Positions 15,111 through 22,115 of a stretch of DNA of 26,416 bases are shown piece by piece. Position numbers and translations under genes: made by a program. Position 1 is the first letter of the stretch, and the number at the start of each line of letters is the position of its first letter. The stretch comes from Pirellulales bacterium (GTDB taxonomy: Bacteria; Planctomycetota; Planctomycetia; Pirellulales; Thermoguttaceae), in assembly GCA_030642635.1 (NCBI GenBank), contig DAOWNK010000010.1, positions 1 through 26,416 on the forward strand, written 5' to 3'. Under the pieces are notes generated by a model that ran no database searches, had not been told where the DNA came from, and worked only from the letters and a program-made list of their open reading frames with translations.

Positions 15111-15982
15111 GTAGCAATACGTTCCCGGGCGACGTCTACGTCGCTCAGACGAACAGGTCCGGGGTGGTCCAACTCAACTTTGAGCACCTCAGCTTCATTG
15201 TTTGGAAGGCAACCGGTGAACCGCTCGATCAACTCCGGCGGTGCACCGATCAGTGCGGTCGTCATCAATTCCGGCTCGACGGATCGAAAAATCTCCAAAA
15301 GCGTCGCGTCGTCAAACTGTACAAGGTCGTCGAACTCCACTGCCGCCTGGCAAAACCGTTCGGCCAATGCCTGGTCGTGCTCGGCCAGATTGTCGAGAAT
15401 CTTCATGCTCAACCGGTCGCCGGCCGCCTCGATAATCTCGGCAACCGCATCCATTCCGGCAACGCGGCGACGCCCGTTGGCAAAGTGCGGCGCCAACTGC
15501 GACCGCAGTGCACGGTCCACGTCGCGCAAAACCTCCGGATCGGTTTCTTCCAGATCGACCAGACGATGGATGACTTCCACCTGTAGCGGCCCGTGTAGTT
15601 TCGCCAGCACACGTCCTGCCCGTTCGGGCGGCAACTGGGAAAGCACCAGCGCGATGGTTTGCGGACGCTCGTCGGTCAGCACGTCGGCCAGACGCTCGAC
15701 GTCGGTCTCCTGTAAGTAGCAAAACGGCGGGTCGAAAAGCTCGATACCCGCCGGCTGTTTGTCCGGCACCATCGTCCCGACGCGGCGGAATTCGTCGATC
15801 ACACGGCGCTGCTCCTGTGGATCGATCTCGTGCAGCTCGACCATCGCATCTCGCACGCAGGCGGCCTGCTCAGGTCCCAAGGCGTCGAGCACGGCGTCGG
15901 CCTCGACCGCACTAAGTCCGGCCACCAGTACGGCCGCCTTGCGAACGCCAGGATGTATGGATGTGTTGTGTAGTGTGCTCAT
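15077..15982 (-). CDS. fliG: Flagellar motor switch protein FliG, divergent
   Basis: FliG is the rotor subunit that contacts MotA and the MS ring. The 301-residue protein carries an N-domain (KAAVLVAGLSAVEADAVLDA), a middle domain with ERPQTIALVLSQLPPERAGR (residues 105-124; usual EHPQTIA) and a C-domain with FDDLVQFDDATLLEIFRSVE, ALIGAPPELIERF and PGPVRLSDVDVARERIA. The conserved Arg after the acidic pair in typical torque helices (DDRSIQ) is Ala here, and the usual MS.RAA motif is replaced by LPNNEAE. The protein stops soon after the RLSDV helix; its final residues SRRACTPCN are encoded by a repeat hairpin, so the normal last helix is cut short. No Shine-Dalgarno is seen at the ATG. Confidence 0.9.
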   Translation of the reverse strand: MSTLHNTSIHPGVRKAAVLVAGLSAVEADAVLDALGPEQAACVRDAMVELHEIDPQEQRRVIDEFRRVGTMVPDKQPAGIELFDPPFCYLQETDVERLADVLTDERPQTIALVLSQLPPERAGRVLAKLHGPLQVEVIHRLVDLEETDPEVLRDVDRALRSQLAPHFANGRRRVAGMDAVAEIIEAAGDRLSMKILDNLAEHDQALAERFCQAAVEFDDLVQFDDATLLEIFRSVEPELMTTALIGAPPELIERFTGCLPNNEAEVLKVELDHPGPVRLSDVDVARERIATFSRRACTPCN

Positions 15983-15996
15983 TGTTCAATTACGAT

Positions 15997-16080
15997 GCAA
16001 AGCCGCGACCATTGGTTGCGGATCGCTCGATGACGAGTCGATAATCCGAATCAACCGCGACCAATGGTCGCGGCTTTACA
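15997..16080. repeat. Inverted repeat between fliF and fliG (AAAGCCGCGACCATTGGT family)
   Basis: The left arm (15999-16020) reads AAAGCCGCGACCATTGGT and the right arm (16054-16078) is its reverse complement with few changes, separated by ~33 nt. Each arm is itself nearly palindromic around ACCATTGGT. The element fills the gap from 8 bp after the fliF stop to about 15 bp before the fliG start. I see no second copy in the window. Confidence 0.85.
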
Positions 16081-16087
16081 ATATTGT

Positions 16088-17743
16088 TTACCCTGCGCTG
16101 CTGATCCAGGTTTTAAGTATATTGGCCGCCGCATCCGGGTCTTCCTTGACCAGCTCCGTAAGTTCGTCTCGCAGCGAGGGTCCGCTGCCGGTGAATCGTC
16201 CCAGTCGGCTGGCCTTCGTCGCGGCGGTCACATCGGCTTCTTCAGCCTCCATAGGCAAGATCGTTGGCGCCCGGCCGTGCCCGGGACCGGTCGGCACGCT
16301 GCGGATCATCGACCGCAGCATCACCAGGCTGAACATCGCCAGACCGACCATCCCGAGCATGGTCCAATTTTGTCCCAGCCAGACAACGGCGTTTTCGCCG
16401 ACGCCCGGTGCAGGTGGTTTTTCGGTCGGCAAATCGGGGAAGATCGAGACGTTGACCAGTTCCAACGGGTCGGCCGCTCCCTCGGCCGGCGGCAGCAGCG
16501 TGGCGACGTGTTTCCTGATCTTTGCCGATTCCGCAGTGCGAATCTGGTCCAACTCGGCCTTGTCAGGAGCAGCGGGTTCCTTGCCTTCTTCCGTCGGATG
16601 CAGCTTTTTCCAAATGTTTTCAAAATAGCTGTTCGGGATGCTCACCGAGACAGTCACCCGTTTGGGCGTATGTCCGGTGGTTTCCTTTTCAGTCTCTTCG
16701 CCGGAGACGACGCTTAAGACCTCCCGTTTCGATGCCTCCTCGTCCTCACTCGGACCTTTGTCCTGGACCGGCTTGAGCGACTGCGGCCGGTTGGCGGCAT
16801 TGGACCGGTAGCCGGGCGGGCCGGCCGGAGTGCTGCCCTCCAGGGATTTTGAAACGCTTTCGTCCTTCTCACGGATGGCGACGGCCTTGGGGTCGATCTT
16901 GCGCGATTTCGAGCGGCTGACTCGTTCCGGGTCGATCACGACGTTTGCCGTAACCGCAACTCCGGGCACGTACGCCAATGCGCCGAGTATTTTGTTTTTC
17001 CAGTTTTGCTCGTATTCTTTTTGCAGGTCGAGCAAGACGTTGGTGCCGAGTCCGCCGGAATTTTTCGTATCGCCGGCGTGTCGGATTCGTCCGGTCACTC
17101 CATTTACGACCGTTACCGCCGCCGGTCGCAACCCAGGCACGGCCCCGGCCAGAAGGTGCCGGATCGCCGAGACCCGGCCGCCGTCGAGTTGATCGGCTCC
17201 GGTCGGCCAAACCGTAACGGTGGCGGTAGTAACTTTCTCTTTTCTGAATCCCGGCTTGGTCTCGGTGGCGTAGAGCACGGCCGCCTTCTCGATCCCGTCC
17301 ATCGAGCTTAGGATCAACGCCAGTTCCTTCTCCTTGGCGTTCTTGCGACGCTCGTCCTGTTGGCTTCGGGTAGTGAACGGGCTGTCGTTGGTCAGCGCCT
17401 CGTCCAGGTAGCTGTGAAAGTTCGGCGGCAGCGCCTTGGCGTCGGCCAGCGCGCCGATGTATTCCGCCTGCTGACCGCGTGGGATGCGTATCCGGCCGCC
17501 CTCGATCTCGTATGAACTCAGTCCCGCTTTGGCGAACGCCGCTTCCATCGCCTGCAAGCGACCGGCGGGGAACGACTCGCCGCCCATCAGATATACGCCC
17601 GGCCCTGATACCTGCATGGTGAACAGGTACCCAAGGCTCGCCACGACCACGATCAGCAGCAAAGCCGCCGTGATCCGCGTGCCCGGGGTCATCGAGCGGA
17701 ACAGATCGGTTACTTGCGAGAATGTTTGGTTAAGGAAATCCAT
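16088..17743 (-). CDS. fliF: Flagellar MS-ring protein FliF
   Basis: FliF builds the MS ring in the inner membrane, the base of the flagellum. The 551-residue protein has a first membrane helix (about 23-43), the periplasmic ring-building motifs (PNFHSYLDEALTNDSPFTTR; REKELALILSSMDGIEKAAV; ATVTVWPTGADQLDG; IRHLLAGAVPGLRPAAVTVV), a second membrane helix (about 459-478) and a cytoplasmic tail. The tail ends RDELTELVKEDPDAAANILK then TWI, the conserved FliG-binding segment. Length is typical. GGAG lies 9-10 nt upstream of the ATG. It is between fliE and fliG. Confidence 0.96.
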   Translation of the reverse strand: MDFLNQTFSQVTDLFRSMTPGTRITAALLLIVVVASLGYLFTMQVSGPGVYLMGGESFPAGRLQAMEAAFAKAGLSSYEIEGGRIRIPRGQQAEYIGALADAKALPPNFHSYLDEALTNDSPFTTRSQQDERRKNAKEKELALILSSMDGIEKAAVLYATETKPGFRKEKVTTATVTVWPTGADQLDGGRVSAIRHLLAGAVPGLRPAAVTVVNGVTGRIRHAGDTKNSGGLGTNVLLDLQKEYEQNWKNKILGALAYVPGVAVTANVVIDPERVSRSKSRKIDPKAVAIREKDESVSKSLEGSTPAGPPGYRSNAANRPQSLKPVQDKGPSEDEEASKREVLSVVSGEETEKETTGHTPKRVTVSVSIPNSYFENIWKKLHPTEEGKEPAAPDKAELDQIRTAESAKIRKHVATLLPPAEGAADPLELVNVSIFPDLPTEKPPAPGVGENAVVWLGQNWTMLGMVGLAMFSLVMLRSMIRSVPTGPGHGRAPTILPMEAEEADVTAATKASRLGRFTGSGPSLRDELTELVKEDPDAAANILKTWISSAG

Positions 17744-17758
17744 CCGTTAAGCTCCAGA

Positions 17759-17828
17759 AGCTATCAGCTTTCAGTTGTCAGCTATCAGTTGTCAGTTGTC
17801 GGCAACCTGTTGCTGACTGCTGATAGCT
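17759..17828. repeat. AGCTATCAGTTGTCAG word repeats between fliE and fliF
   Basis: Near-tandem words CTATCAGCTTTCAGTTGTCA and variants run through this gap; the inverted form CTGATAGCT closes the right end, so the block can fold on itself. The same word family is at 7061-7120, with a trace near 358-374. Confidence 0.75.
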
Positions 17829-17834
17829 ACCCAC

Positions 17835-18143
17835 TCACACACGCAAATTCTTAACTTCATCAAATGCCTGCACCATCTTGTTTCTAACCTGGATCATCAG
17901 CCGGAAGGCGATGTCGGCCTTTTGCACTGCGGTGAGCACTTCGGCCGGCGTGACCTCTCCGCCGGTGACCAACTGCTCGACGGCCGCGTCGGCGTCTTGC
18001 TGCATGGCGTTGACCTCGCGGATCGAGTTGGCCAGGAAGTCGCAAAACGACGTGGTTTCCTTGGCGGCCTCCGTTTGGCCGATACCCTGGCCGGGCAGCG
18101 CCGCCGGCGATTGGATTTGGATGTTGCCGATCGGGTTCGTCAT
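17835..18143 (-). CDS. fliE: Flagellar hook-basal body protein FliE
   Basis: FliE (102 residues) is the adaptor between the MS ring and the rod. The C-terminal half shows the family pattern: FCDFLANSIREVNAMQQDAD, then TPAEVLTAVQKADIAFRLMI and QVRNKMVQAFDEV. Length matches the usual 100-110. The ATG overlaps the flgC stop as ATGA, so it is coupled to flgC; AGGA lies about 8 nt upstream. Confidence 0.95.
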   Translation of the reverse strand: MTNPIGNIQIQSPAALPGQGIGQTEAAKETTSFCDFLANSIREVNAMQQDADAAVEQLVTGGEVTPAEVLTAVQKADIAFRLMIQVRNKMVQAFDEVKNLRV

Positions 18144-18559
18144 GCCAGTATCCTAAGCGTTTGTTGTTCGAGGTCCTTTGTAATTTCCATGGCGCCCAGG
18201 TTGGCTTCGTACGCCCGGGCTGCTTCCATGGCGTCGGTAAACTCGATCATCATGTCGATGTCCGGATACGCGACGTAGCCCTTGTTGGGGCCTTCCTGTA
18301 TGGCGTCGGGGTTGTTCGGCTCATACTTCAGCCGAGGTTCGACATCCAACGTGTTGACCGATTCGACCTTAACGCCGACCGCTCCGTGTGCTCCAACACT
18401 CTCGTCCGTCTGGAACACGACGTACCGCGGCTGATACGGCGCCCGCTCGCCTTGCTCGTTGTGTGTGGTCGAGATGTTGGCGATATTGCTGGACAAGGCG
18501 TTCATCCGCACGCGCTGCGCCACAAGCCCGCTGGTCGAGATGTCGATGGCTGGGAACAT
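18140..18559 (-). CDS. flgC: Flagellar proximal rod protein FlgC
   Basis: FlgC (139 residues) is a proximal rod subunit. Hallmarks are the N-terminal MFPAIDISTSGLVAQRVRMN with ALSSNIANISTTHNEQG, the mid-protein GYVAYPDIDMMIEFTDAM (usual YVPNVNxxxEM.DM) and the C-terminal AARAYEANLGAMEITKDLEQ. I start at ATG 18559, one base after the flgB stop, preceded by GAGAGGG; a 22-codon upstream extension is out of place inside flgB. Length agrees with the family (~135-140). Confidence 0.95.
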   Translation of the reverse strand: MFPAIDISTSGLVAQRVRMNALSSNIANISTTHNEQGERAPYQPRYVVFQTDESVGAHGAVGVKVESVNTLDVEPRLKYEPNNPDAIQEGPNKGYVAYPDIDMMIEFTDAMEAARAYEANLGAMEITKDLEQQTLRILA

Positions 18560-18560
18560 T

Positions 18561-18974
18561 TTATACCCTCTCACTAATAGCCGCCTGTAGCAGCCGGAAC
18601 TGGCTTTGCATAATCGATATTGCAAGGTTGTGCTGCATCTGGTTCTTGACCATTTCGGTCACCTGGTTTTCCAACTCGACGTTGCTCAGGTCGTGGTGCA
18701 GGATCGTGTGCGGCGTTTCTGATATCTGCGCGAGCGGGTCGCCCGACGAGTAACCCGGCTCGCCCGGCGACTGGGATCCCGGCGGGTTGTGACGCGCCTG
18801 GATTGCCGAGAGCAACCGCTCCTGAAAATCCTCTACCGAGAGGTCGCGGAACCGGTAGCCGGGCGTGTCTATGTTGGCGATATTCCCGGCCAACGCCGTG
18901 TGGCGAAGTTGTGAAAAGTTCACAACTTCTTGGAGCACCGGAATCGTCGTCGATTGGAATATGCTCGAATACAT
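18561..18974 (-). CDS. flgB: Flagellar proximal rod protein FlgB
   Basis: FlgB (137 residues) is a proximal rod subunit and the first structural gene of the operon. It shows FSQLRHTALAGNIANIDTPG followed by YRFRDLSVEDFQ, and the C-terminal NVELENQVTEMVKNQMQHNL with FRLLQAAI. The ATG at 18974 is clear, but the bases before it (GTTACTGCAAATAAACC) hold no Shine-Dalgarno sequence. Its leader would run from the sigma54 promoter near 19141-19156 through a large palindrome. Confidence 0.95.
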   Translation of the reverse strand: MYSSIFQSTTIPVLQEVVNFSQLRHTALAGNIANIDTPGYRFRDLSVEDFQERLLSAIQARHNPPGSQSPGEPGYSSGDPLAQISETPHTILHHDLSNVELENQVTEMVKNQMQHNLAISIMQSQFRLLQAAISERV

Positions 18975-19009
18975 GGTTTATTTGCAGTAACGTCGGGCGA
19001 GCCAGTCCG

Positions 19010-19136
19010 CTAAGGGGCGACCGATAAATAACTTCCCGTTTTCTTGTGGGAGGCGTCTCCGACGGCGACAAACGTGTAGCAATTTGCTGTCGCCGACAGA
19101 GTCGCCTCCCACAGTTTATTTTTCGGCCGTCCCTAA
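19010..19136. repeat. Large palindromic element in the flgB leader
   Basis: The outer arms match imperfectly (CTAAGGGGCGACCGATAAAT at left against the reverse complement of ATTTTTCGGCCGTCCCTAAA at right). Inner arms TGTGGGAGGCGTCTCCGACG and its partner CGCCGACAGAGTCGCCTCCC lie around an ~18-nt centre. As RNA it would form one long hairpin immediately 5' of flgB. No coding content; MITE-like in appearance. Confidence 0.8.
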
Positions 19137-19140
19137 ACGG

Positions 19141-19156
19141 TGCAATCGTCGTACCA
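19141..19156 (-). promoter_or_regulatory. Sigma54 (-24/-12) promoter for flgB
   Basis: On the minus strand the bases read TGGTACG-ACGA-TTGCA; the consensus is TGGCACG-N4-TTGCA, with one mismatch and exact spacing. The -24 GG is at 19155-19154 and the -12 GC at 19143-19142, predicting a transcription start near 19130, about 156 nt before the flgB ATG. The adjacent upstream gene encodes a sigma54-type activator with a GAFTGA loop, which is what this promoter class requires. Confidence 0.8.
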
Positions 19157-19250
19157 CATGCTAGCACCGGCCCAGCCGGCTTGGTCTAAATTATTGATGT
19201 AATTAGGGTTAGGTTCGCTCAGTTGCGTTGTTGTCTTGTTGCAATCGGCT

Positions 19251-19298
19251 GTAACCGGCAATTATTGCGTATTGGCGACCGGCAGATTTTGCCGGTTT
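19251..19298. promoter_or_regulatory. Candidate sigma54-activator binding sites
   Basis: Three copies of a CCGGCA/TGCCGG half-site are clustered: TAACCGGCAAT (~19252-19262), GACCGGCAG and TTGCCGGTTTAC, the last two as an inverted repeat with a GATTT-like centre (19278-19297). They lie about 100-155 bp upstream of the sigma54 promoter, a usual distance for enhancer sites. The palindrome could instead be a hairpin at the 3' end of the regulator transcript. Confidence 0.4.
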
Positions 19299-19301
19299 AC
19301 T

Positions 19302-19327
19302 ACGCCGCGTGGACGCGGCGGCTAAAC
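19302..19327. repeat. Hairpin repeat directly after the regulator stop codon
   Basis: On the coding strand the regulator's TAA is followed immediately by GTTTAGCCGCCGCGTCCACG then CGGCG. It is the same layout and orientation as the hairpins after fliR, fliP, flbD, fliK and fliG, with a different loop (CGTCCACG). Confidence 0.7.
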
Positions 19328-20755
19328 TTATCCTGCCTTTGAAAACATCTTTTCTCGCGGTGCGTAGCCGTACTGGCGCAGCTTGCCGGAAAGCGTGCGC
19401 ACGCCGATGCCCAACGCCTCGGCCGTCTTGGCGCGATGGCCGCCGAAATGCTCCAGCGTACGCTCGATCAGTTTGCGCTCCATTTCGTGCAGGCTCAGTC
19501 CCACCGGCAGTTCGTCCGATTCCATGCCGCTACAGTCTTCCGGTGCAATCAGCCATCGTCGAAGTTCATCGGCGGTTACACGATCGCCGGGGTTGAGTAC
19601 GCTTGCCCTGGTAACGATGTTTTCCAACTCGCGGACGTTGCCCGGCCAGTAGTAGTTGATCATAAGCTCGCGTGCGGAAGACTCCGGCGTGCAAGGCTCT
19701 CGCAGGAGCCGCTTTGCACAACGCTTGAAAAAGTAATCGGTCAATTCGGGGATGTCGTCCCGACGCTCGCGCAGCGGCGGCACGTGCAGCGGGACCACCG
19801 CCAGCCGGTAGTAGAGGTCTTGCCGGAACAGCCCGGCGGCCACCTCGGCGGGCAGATCGCGGTTGGTGGTGGCCAGCACCCGAACGTCGACGTGAACGGT
19901 CTCGTTGGAGCCGACCCGCTCGAAAGATTTTTCCTGTAGCACTCGCAGCAGCTTGGCCTGGAGATTCAGGTCGATCTCGGTGATTTCATCCAGCAGTATC
20001 GACCCGCCGTCGGCCATCTCGAATCGTCCGGTTCGCGGCGCATCGGCGCCGGTGAACGCCCCGCGCTGGTGGCCGAACAGCTCGCTCTCCATCAGGTGTG
20101 CGGAGAGCACCGGGCAGTTCAGGCTCACCAGCGGTGCGTTGCAGCGGTCGCTGGCCAGGTGGATTGCCCGGGCGACAAGTTCCTTGCCGGTGCCGCTCTC
20201 GCCGGTTATCAGCACGGTCTCCGGCGTGGGACCGATCTGTGCGATTCGCGACCGCAATGCCTGCATCTGCCGACTGGAGCCGATCATAGTCGGCGGCAGG
20301 CACGTCCCGCCGCAACCGTCGGCCGGCAGTTCTTGCTCGTGCCGGACCAGCCGGCCGTGGCGGATCGCCTGGGCGATCAGGCGGCTTAGCTGATCGGCAT
20401 GGAACGGTTTTTCGATGTAGTCGAACGCCCCGTGACGCATCGCCTCGACCGCAGAGGACACAGAGGCATGCGCGGTGACCATTACCACTTGGGTATCGTA
20501 GCGGCGTTGTTCGATCTGGATGATGAACTCCAGGCCGCTCATGCCCGGCATCTTCAGGTCGGTTACAATGCAGTCGTAATGTTTTTGCTGGAGCACCTTT
20601 AGAGCTTCGGGCGCGCTGGAGCAGCAATCGACCCGGTGGCCGGCCTCGCCCAACACGTCGGCCATCGACCGGCGGACCTCTGCATGGTCGTCGACGATCA
20701 GCACGCCGGTGTTCGGTTTGGTGCTTGGTTTTTCGTTGTTGGTATTGGCGATCAT
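19328..20755 (-). CDS. Sigma54-dependent response regulator (NtrC/FlgR type)
   Basis: The 475-residue protein has three domains. The receiver (about 15-130) has acidic residues VDD (21-23), phosphoacceptor Asp66 in VTDLKMPG and Lys116 in EKPF. The AAA+ domain (~155-385) has Walker A GESGTGKE (185-192), the sigma54-contacting GAFTGA loop (232-237) and Walker B SILLDEI (252-258). The C-terminal helix-turn-helix (~438-462) includes HRAKTAEALGIGVRTLSGKL. It activates sigma54 promoters when phosphorylated. It overlaps the kinase gene by 4 bp (ATGA), has AAGG before its ATG, and lies next to a sigma54 promoter facing flgB. The likely role is that of FlgR/FleR/FlrC; which of these is the closest relative I cannot say. 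Confidence 0.93.
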   Translation of the reverse strand: MIANTNNEKPSTKPNTGVLIVDDHAEVRRSMADVLGEAGHRVDCCSSAPEALKVLQQKHYDCIVTDLKMPGMSGLEFIIQIEQRRYDTQVVMVTAHASVSSAVEAMRHGAFDYIEKPFHADQLSRLIAQAIRHGRLVRHEQELPADGCGGTCLPPTMIGSSRQMQALRSRIAQIGPTPETVLITGESGTGKELVARAIHLASDRCNAPLVSLNCPVLSAHLMESELFGHQRGAFTGADAPRTGRFEMADGGSILLDEITEIDLNLQAKLLRVLQEKSFERVGSNETVHVDVRVLATTNRDLPAEVAAGLFRQDLYYRLAVVPLHVPPLRERRDDIPELTDYFFKRCAKRLLREPCTPESSARELMINYYWPGNVRELENIVTRASVLNPGDRVTADELRRWLIAPEDCSGMESDELPVGLSLHEMERKLIERTLEHFGGHRAKTAEALGIGVRTLSGKLRQYGYAPREKMFSKAG

Positions 20756-21642
20756 GCTGCTACCTTTAGAGTTTTAGTGCTTAATTGCTGCACGTTTTGC
20801 AAGCAGGTGGTTTGTGGAATGCACAACGTGAATGCGGCTCCACCTTCCGGACAATTCGCTGCGGTGACCTCGCCGCCGTGCGCTTCGGTGATTCTGTAGA
20901 CGATGGCCAGCCCCAACCCGGTGCCGCAATGTTTGGTTGTAAAGAACGGCTCGAACACCCGGCTTAGCGTATCGTCTGAGAGTCCCGGCCCCGTATCGGC
21001 GATCTCCAACTCCACGCCAAGACGGCTCGACGACGAAGTCACCACCAGGCTTCCGCCGTCCGGCATGGCGTCCAGCGCATTGAGAGTCAAGTTCAGCACC
21101 GCGCGGCGTATCATGTCCCGATCCGCCGCGATGAACAAATCGCCGGGAACGTCGATGTCGGCTTCGATGGCCTGGGCCGCCATTTGCGGGGCCAACGACG
21201 CACAGACCTCGTCGACCAATTCCCGCAGCAGGAACGACTGCAACCGCGGGTTGCGGTCCATGGTGAAGTGCAGCAGGTCGTTTACCGTGGCCTCCAGTGC
21301 GGTGAAAGCGGCGTCTACCTTATCCAACACGCCCAAGCTGCCGCAGTCGTCCGAAATCCGACGCCGCAACATGTTCAGGTACAGCGTAGCCGGCACCAGA
21401 TTGTTGCGCACCTCGTGGGCGATATGCGACGCCATCTGACCAAGATCGGCCAGGCGGTTGCGTCGGGCAAGTTCGCGGTTTTTTATCTCAAGCTCGTCGG
21501 TCAATCGCCGCACTTCCTCCCGCAGTACACCGTGCGTCTGCTCCAATCGCAAGGTGGCCGCGTTCCATGCGGCCAGGACCGTTTCCAACTCGGCGCCGCC
21601 GTGGGGTATCAATGTTTCTGCCGGAACGGATGGTTCGCTCAT
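20752..21642 (-). CDS. Soluble histidine kinase paired with the sigma54 regulator
   Basis: The 296-residue protein has no signal peptide or membrane segment and no PAS domain. Residues ~18-66 form a coiled coil, followed by the HisKA phosphoacceptor box MASHIAHEVRNNL (His76) and an HATPase domain with N-box NLTLNALDAM (184-193), G1 ADTGPG (215-220), F-box EPFFTTK and G2 GTGLGLAI (240-247). A cytoplasmic kinase without sensor domain fits the FlgS/FleS type that senses flagellar assembly state rather than an external ligand. GAGGAG is 7 nt before the ATG. It lies 10 bp after the FlgN-like gene and is coupled to the regulator. Confidence 0.92.
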   Translation of the reverse strand: MSEPSVPAETLIPHGGAELETVLAAWNAATLRLEQTHGVLREEVRRLTDELEIKNRELARRNRLADLGQMASHIAHEVRNNLVPATLYLNMLRRRISDDCGSLGVLDKVDAAFTALEATVNDLLHFTMDRNPRLQSFLLRELVDEVCASLAPQMAAQAIEADIDVPGDLFIAADRDMIRRAVLNLTLNALDAMPDGGSLVVTSSSSRLGVELEIADTGPGLSDDTLSRVFEPFFTTKHCGTGLGLAIVYRITEAHGGEVTAANCPEGGAAFTLCIPQTTCLQNVQQLSTKTLKVAA

Positions 21643-21652
21643 TTTCGGCTCC

Positions 21653-22099
21653 TCAAGTATCTGAAGTTATATCGAGTTGGTTGATTTCTCTTGGCGTGCT
21701 TGCGGTGTACGCACCACGTGCGCGGCCGGACAGGTGAACTCCGTGCAACCGCTTTGCCGTCTCGTCGCGACGCCGACGGAGCGTCTCCTCGCTGCACTTC
21801 TCCTGGGTGATGATCTCTCCGAGCAGCACCTCGCACTGCTGAAGCTGCTCGGCGCAGGTGCGGCGGTCCGACTCGTCGCGCCACCGGCGCTGCGAGGCGT
21901 CCTGGTCTCGAAACGGGTCCAACGATCGCTCAATCTGCTGCAATTGCACAAGCGACCGCTGCTTGACCGCCAACAGGTCCAGCAATGCAGTCATCTCGCC
22001 TGTGTCGATCAACTCGAATTGCTTGCGACCCAAATCGCGCAGGTGCGTTAAACATTCGCACCTTGCGTGGATCAATTCGGCCAGTGTGTCGATTTTCAT
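21653..22099 (-). CDS. FlgN-like coiled-coil flagellar protein (putative chaperone)
   Basis: This 148-residue hydrophilic protein is nearly all helix: MKIDTLAELIHARCECLTHL, then KQFELIDTGEMTALLDLLAV and KQRSLVQLQQIERSL, followed by a second long charged helix and a short tail (GAYTASTPREINQLD). Size, helix pattern, the LLxLLxxKQ segment and the tail resemble FlgN, the export chaperone of the hook-filament junction proteins FlgK and FlgL. Similarity is weak by eye, so I leave the symbol blank. I use ATG 22099; the longer open frame upstream encodes only repeat-derived Gly/Arg/Lys/Pro peptide. No Shine-Dalgarno is visible. It lies directly before the kinase gene. Confidence 0.6.
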   Translation of the reverse strand: MKIDTLAELIHARCECLTHLRDLGRKQFELIDTGEMTALLDLLAVKQRSLVQLQQIERSLDPFRDQDASQRRWRDESDRRTCAEQLQQCEVLLGEIITQEKCSEETLRRRRDETAKRLHGVHLSGRARGAYTASTPREINQLDITSDT

Positions 22100-22115
22100 A
22101 GTGGGTAGTGGGTAG

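Larger units (their letters stand above)
18975..19327. promoter_or_regulatory. flgB upstream control region
   Basis: This gene-free gap between the sigma54 activator gene and flgB contains, in transcription order on the minus strand: a hairpin right after the regulator stop (19302-19327), GCCGGT-type inverted repeats that could be activator sites (19251-19298), a near-consensus sigma54 promoter (19141-19156) and a large palindrome (19010-19136) covering nearly all of the expected 5' leader. Confidence 0.7.
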
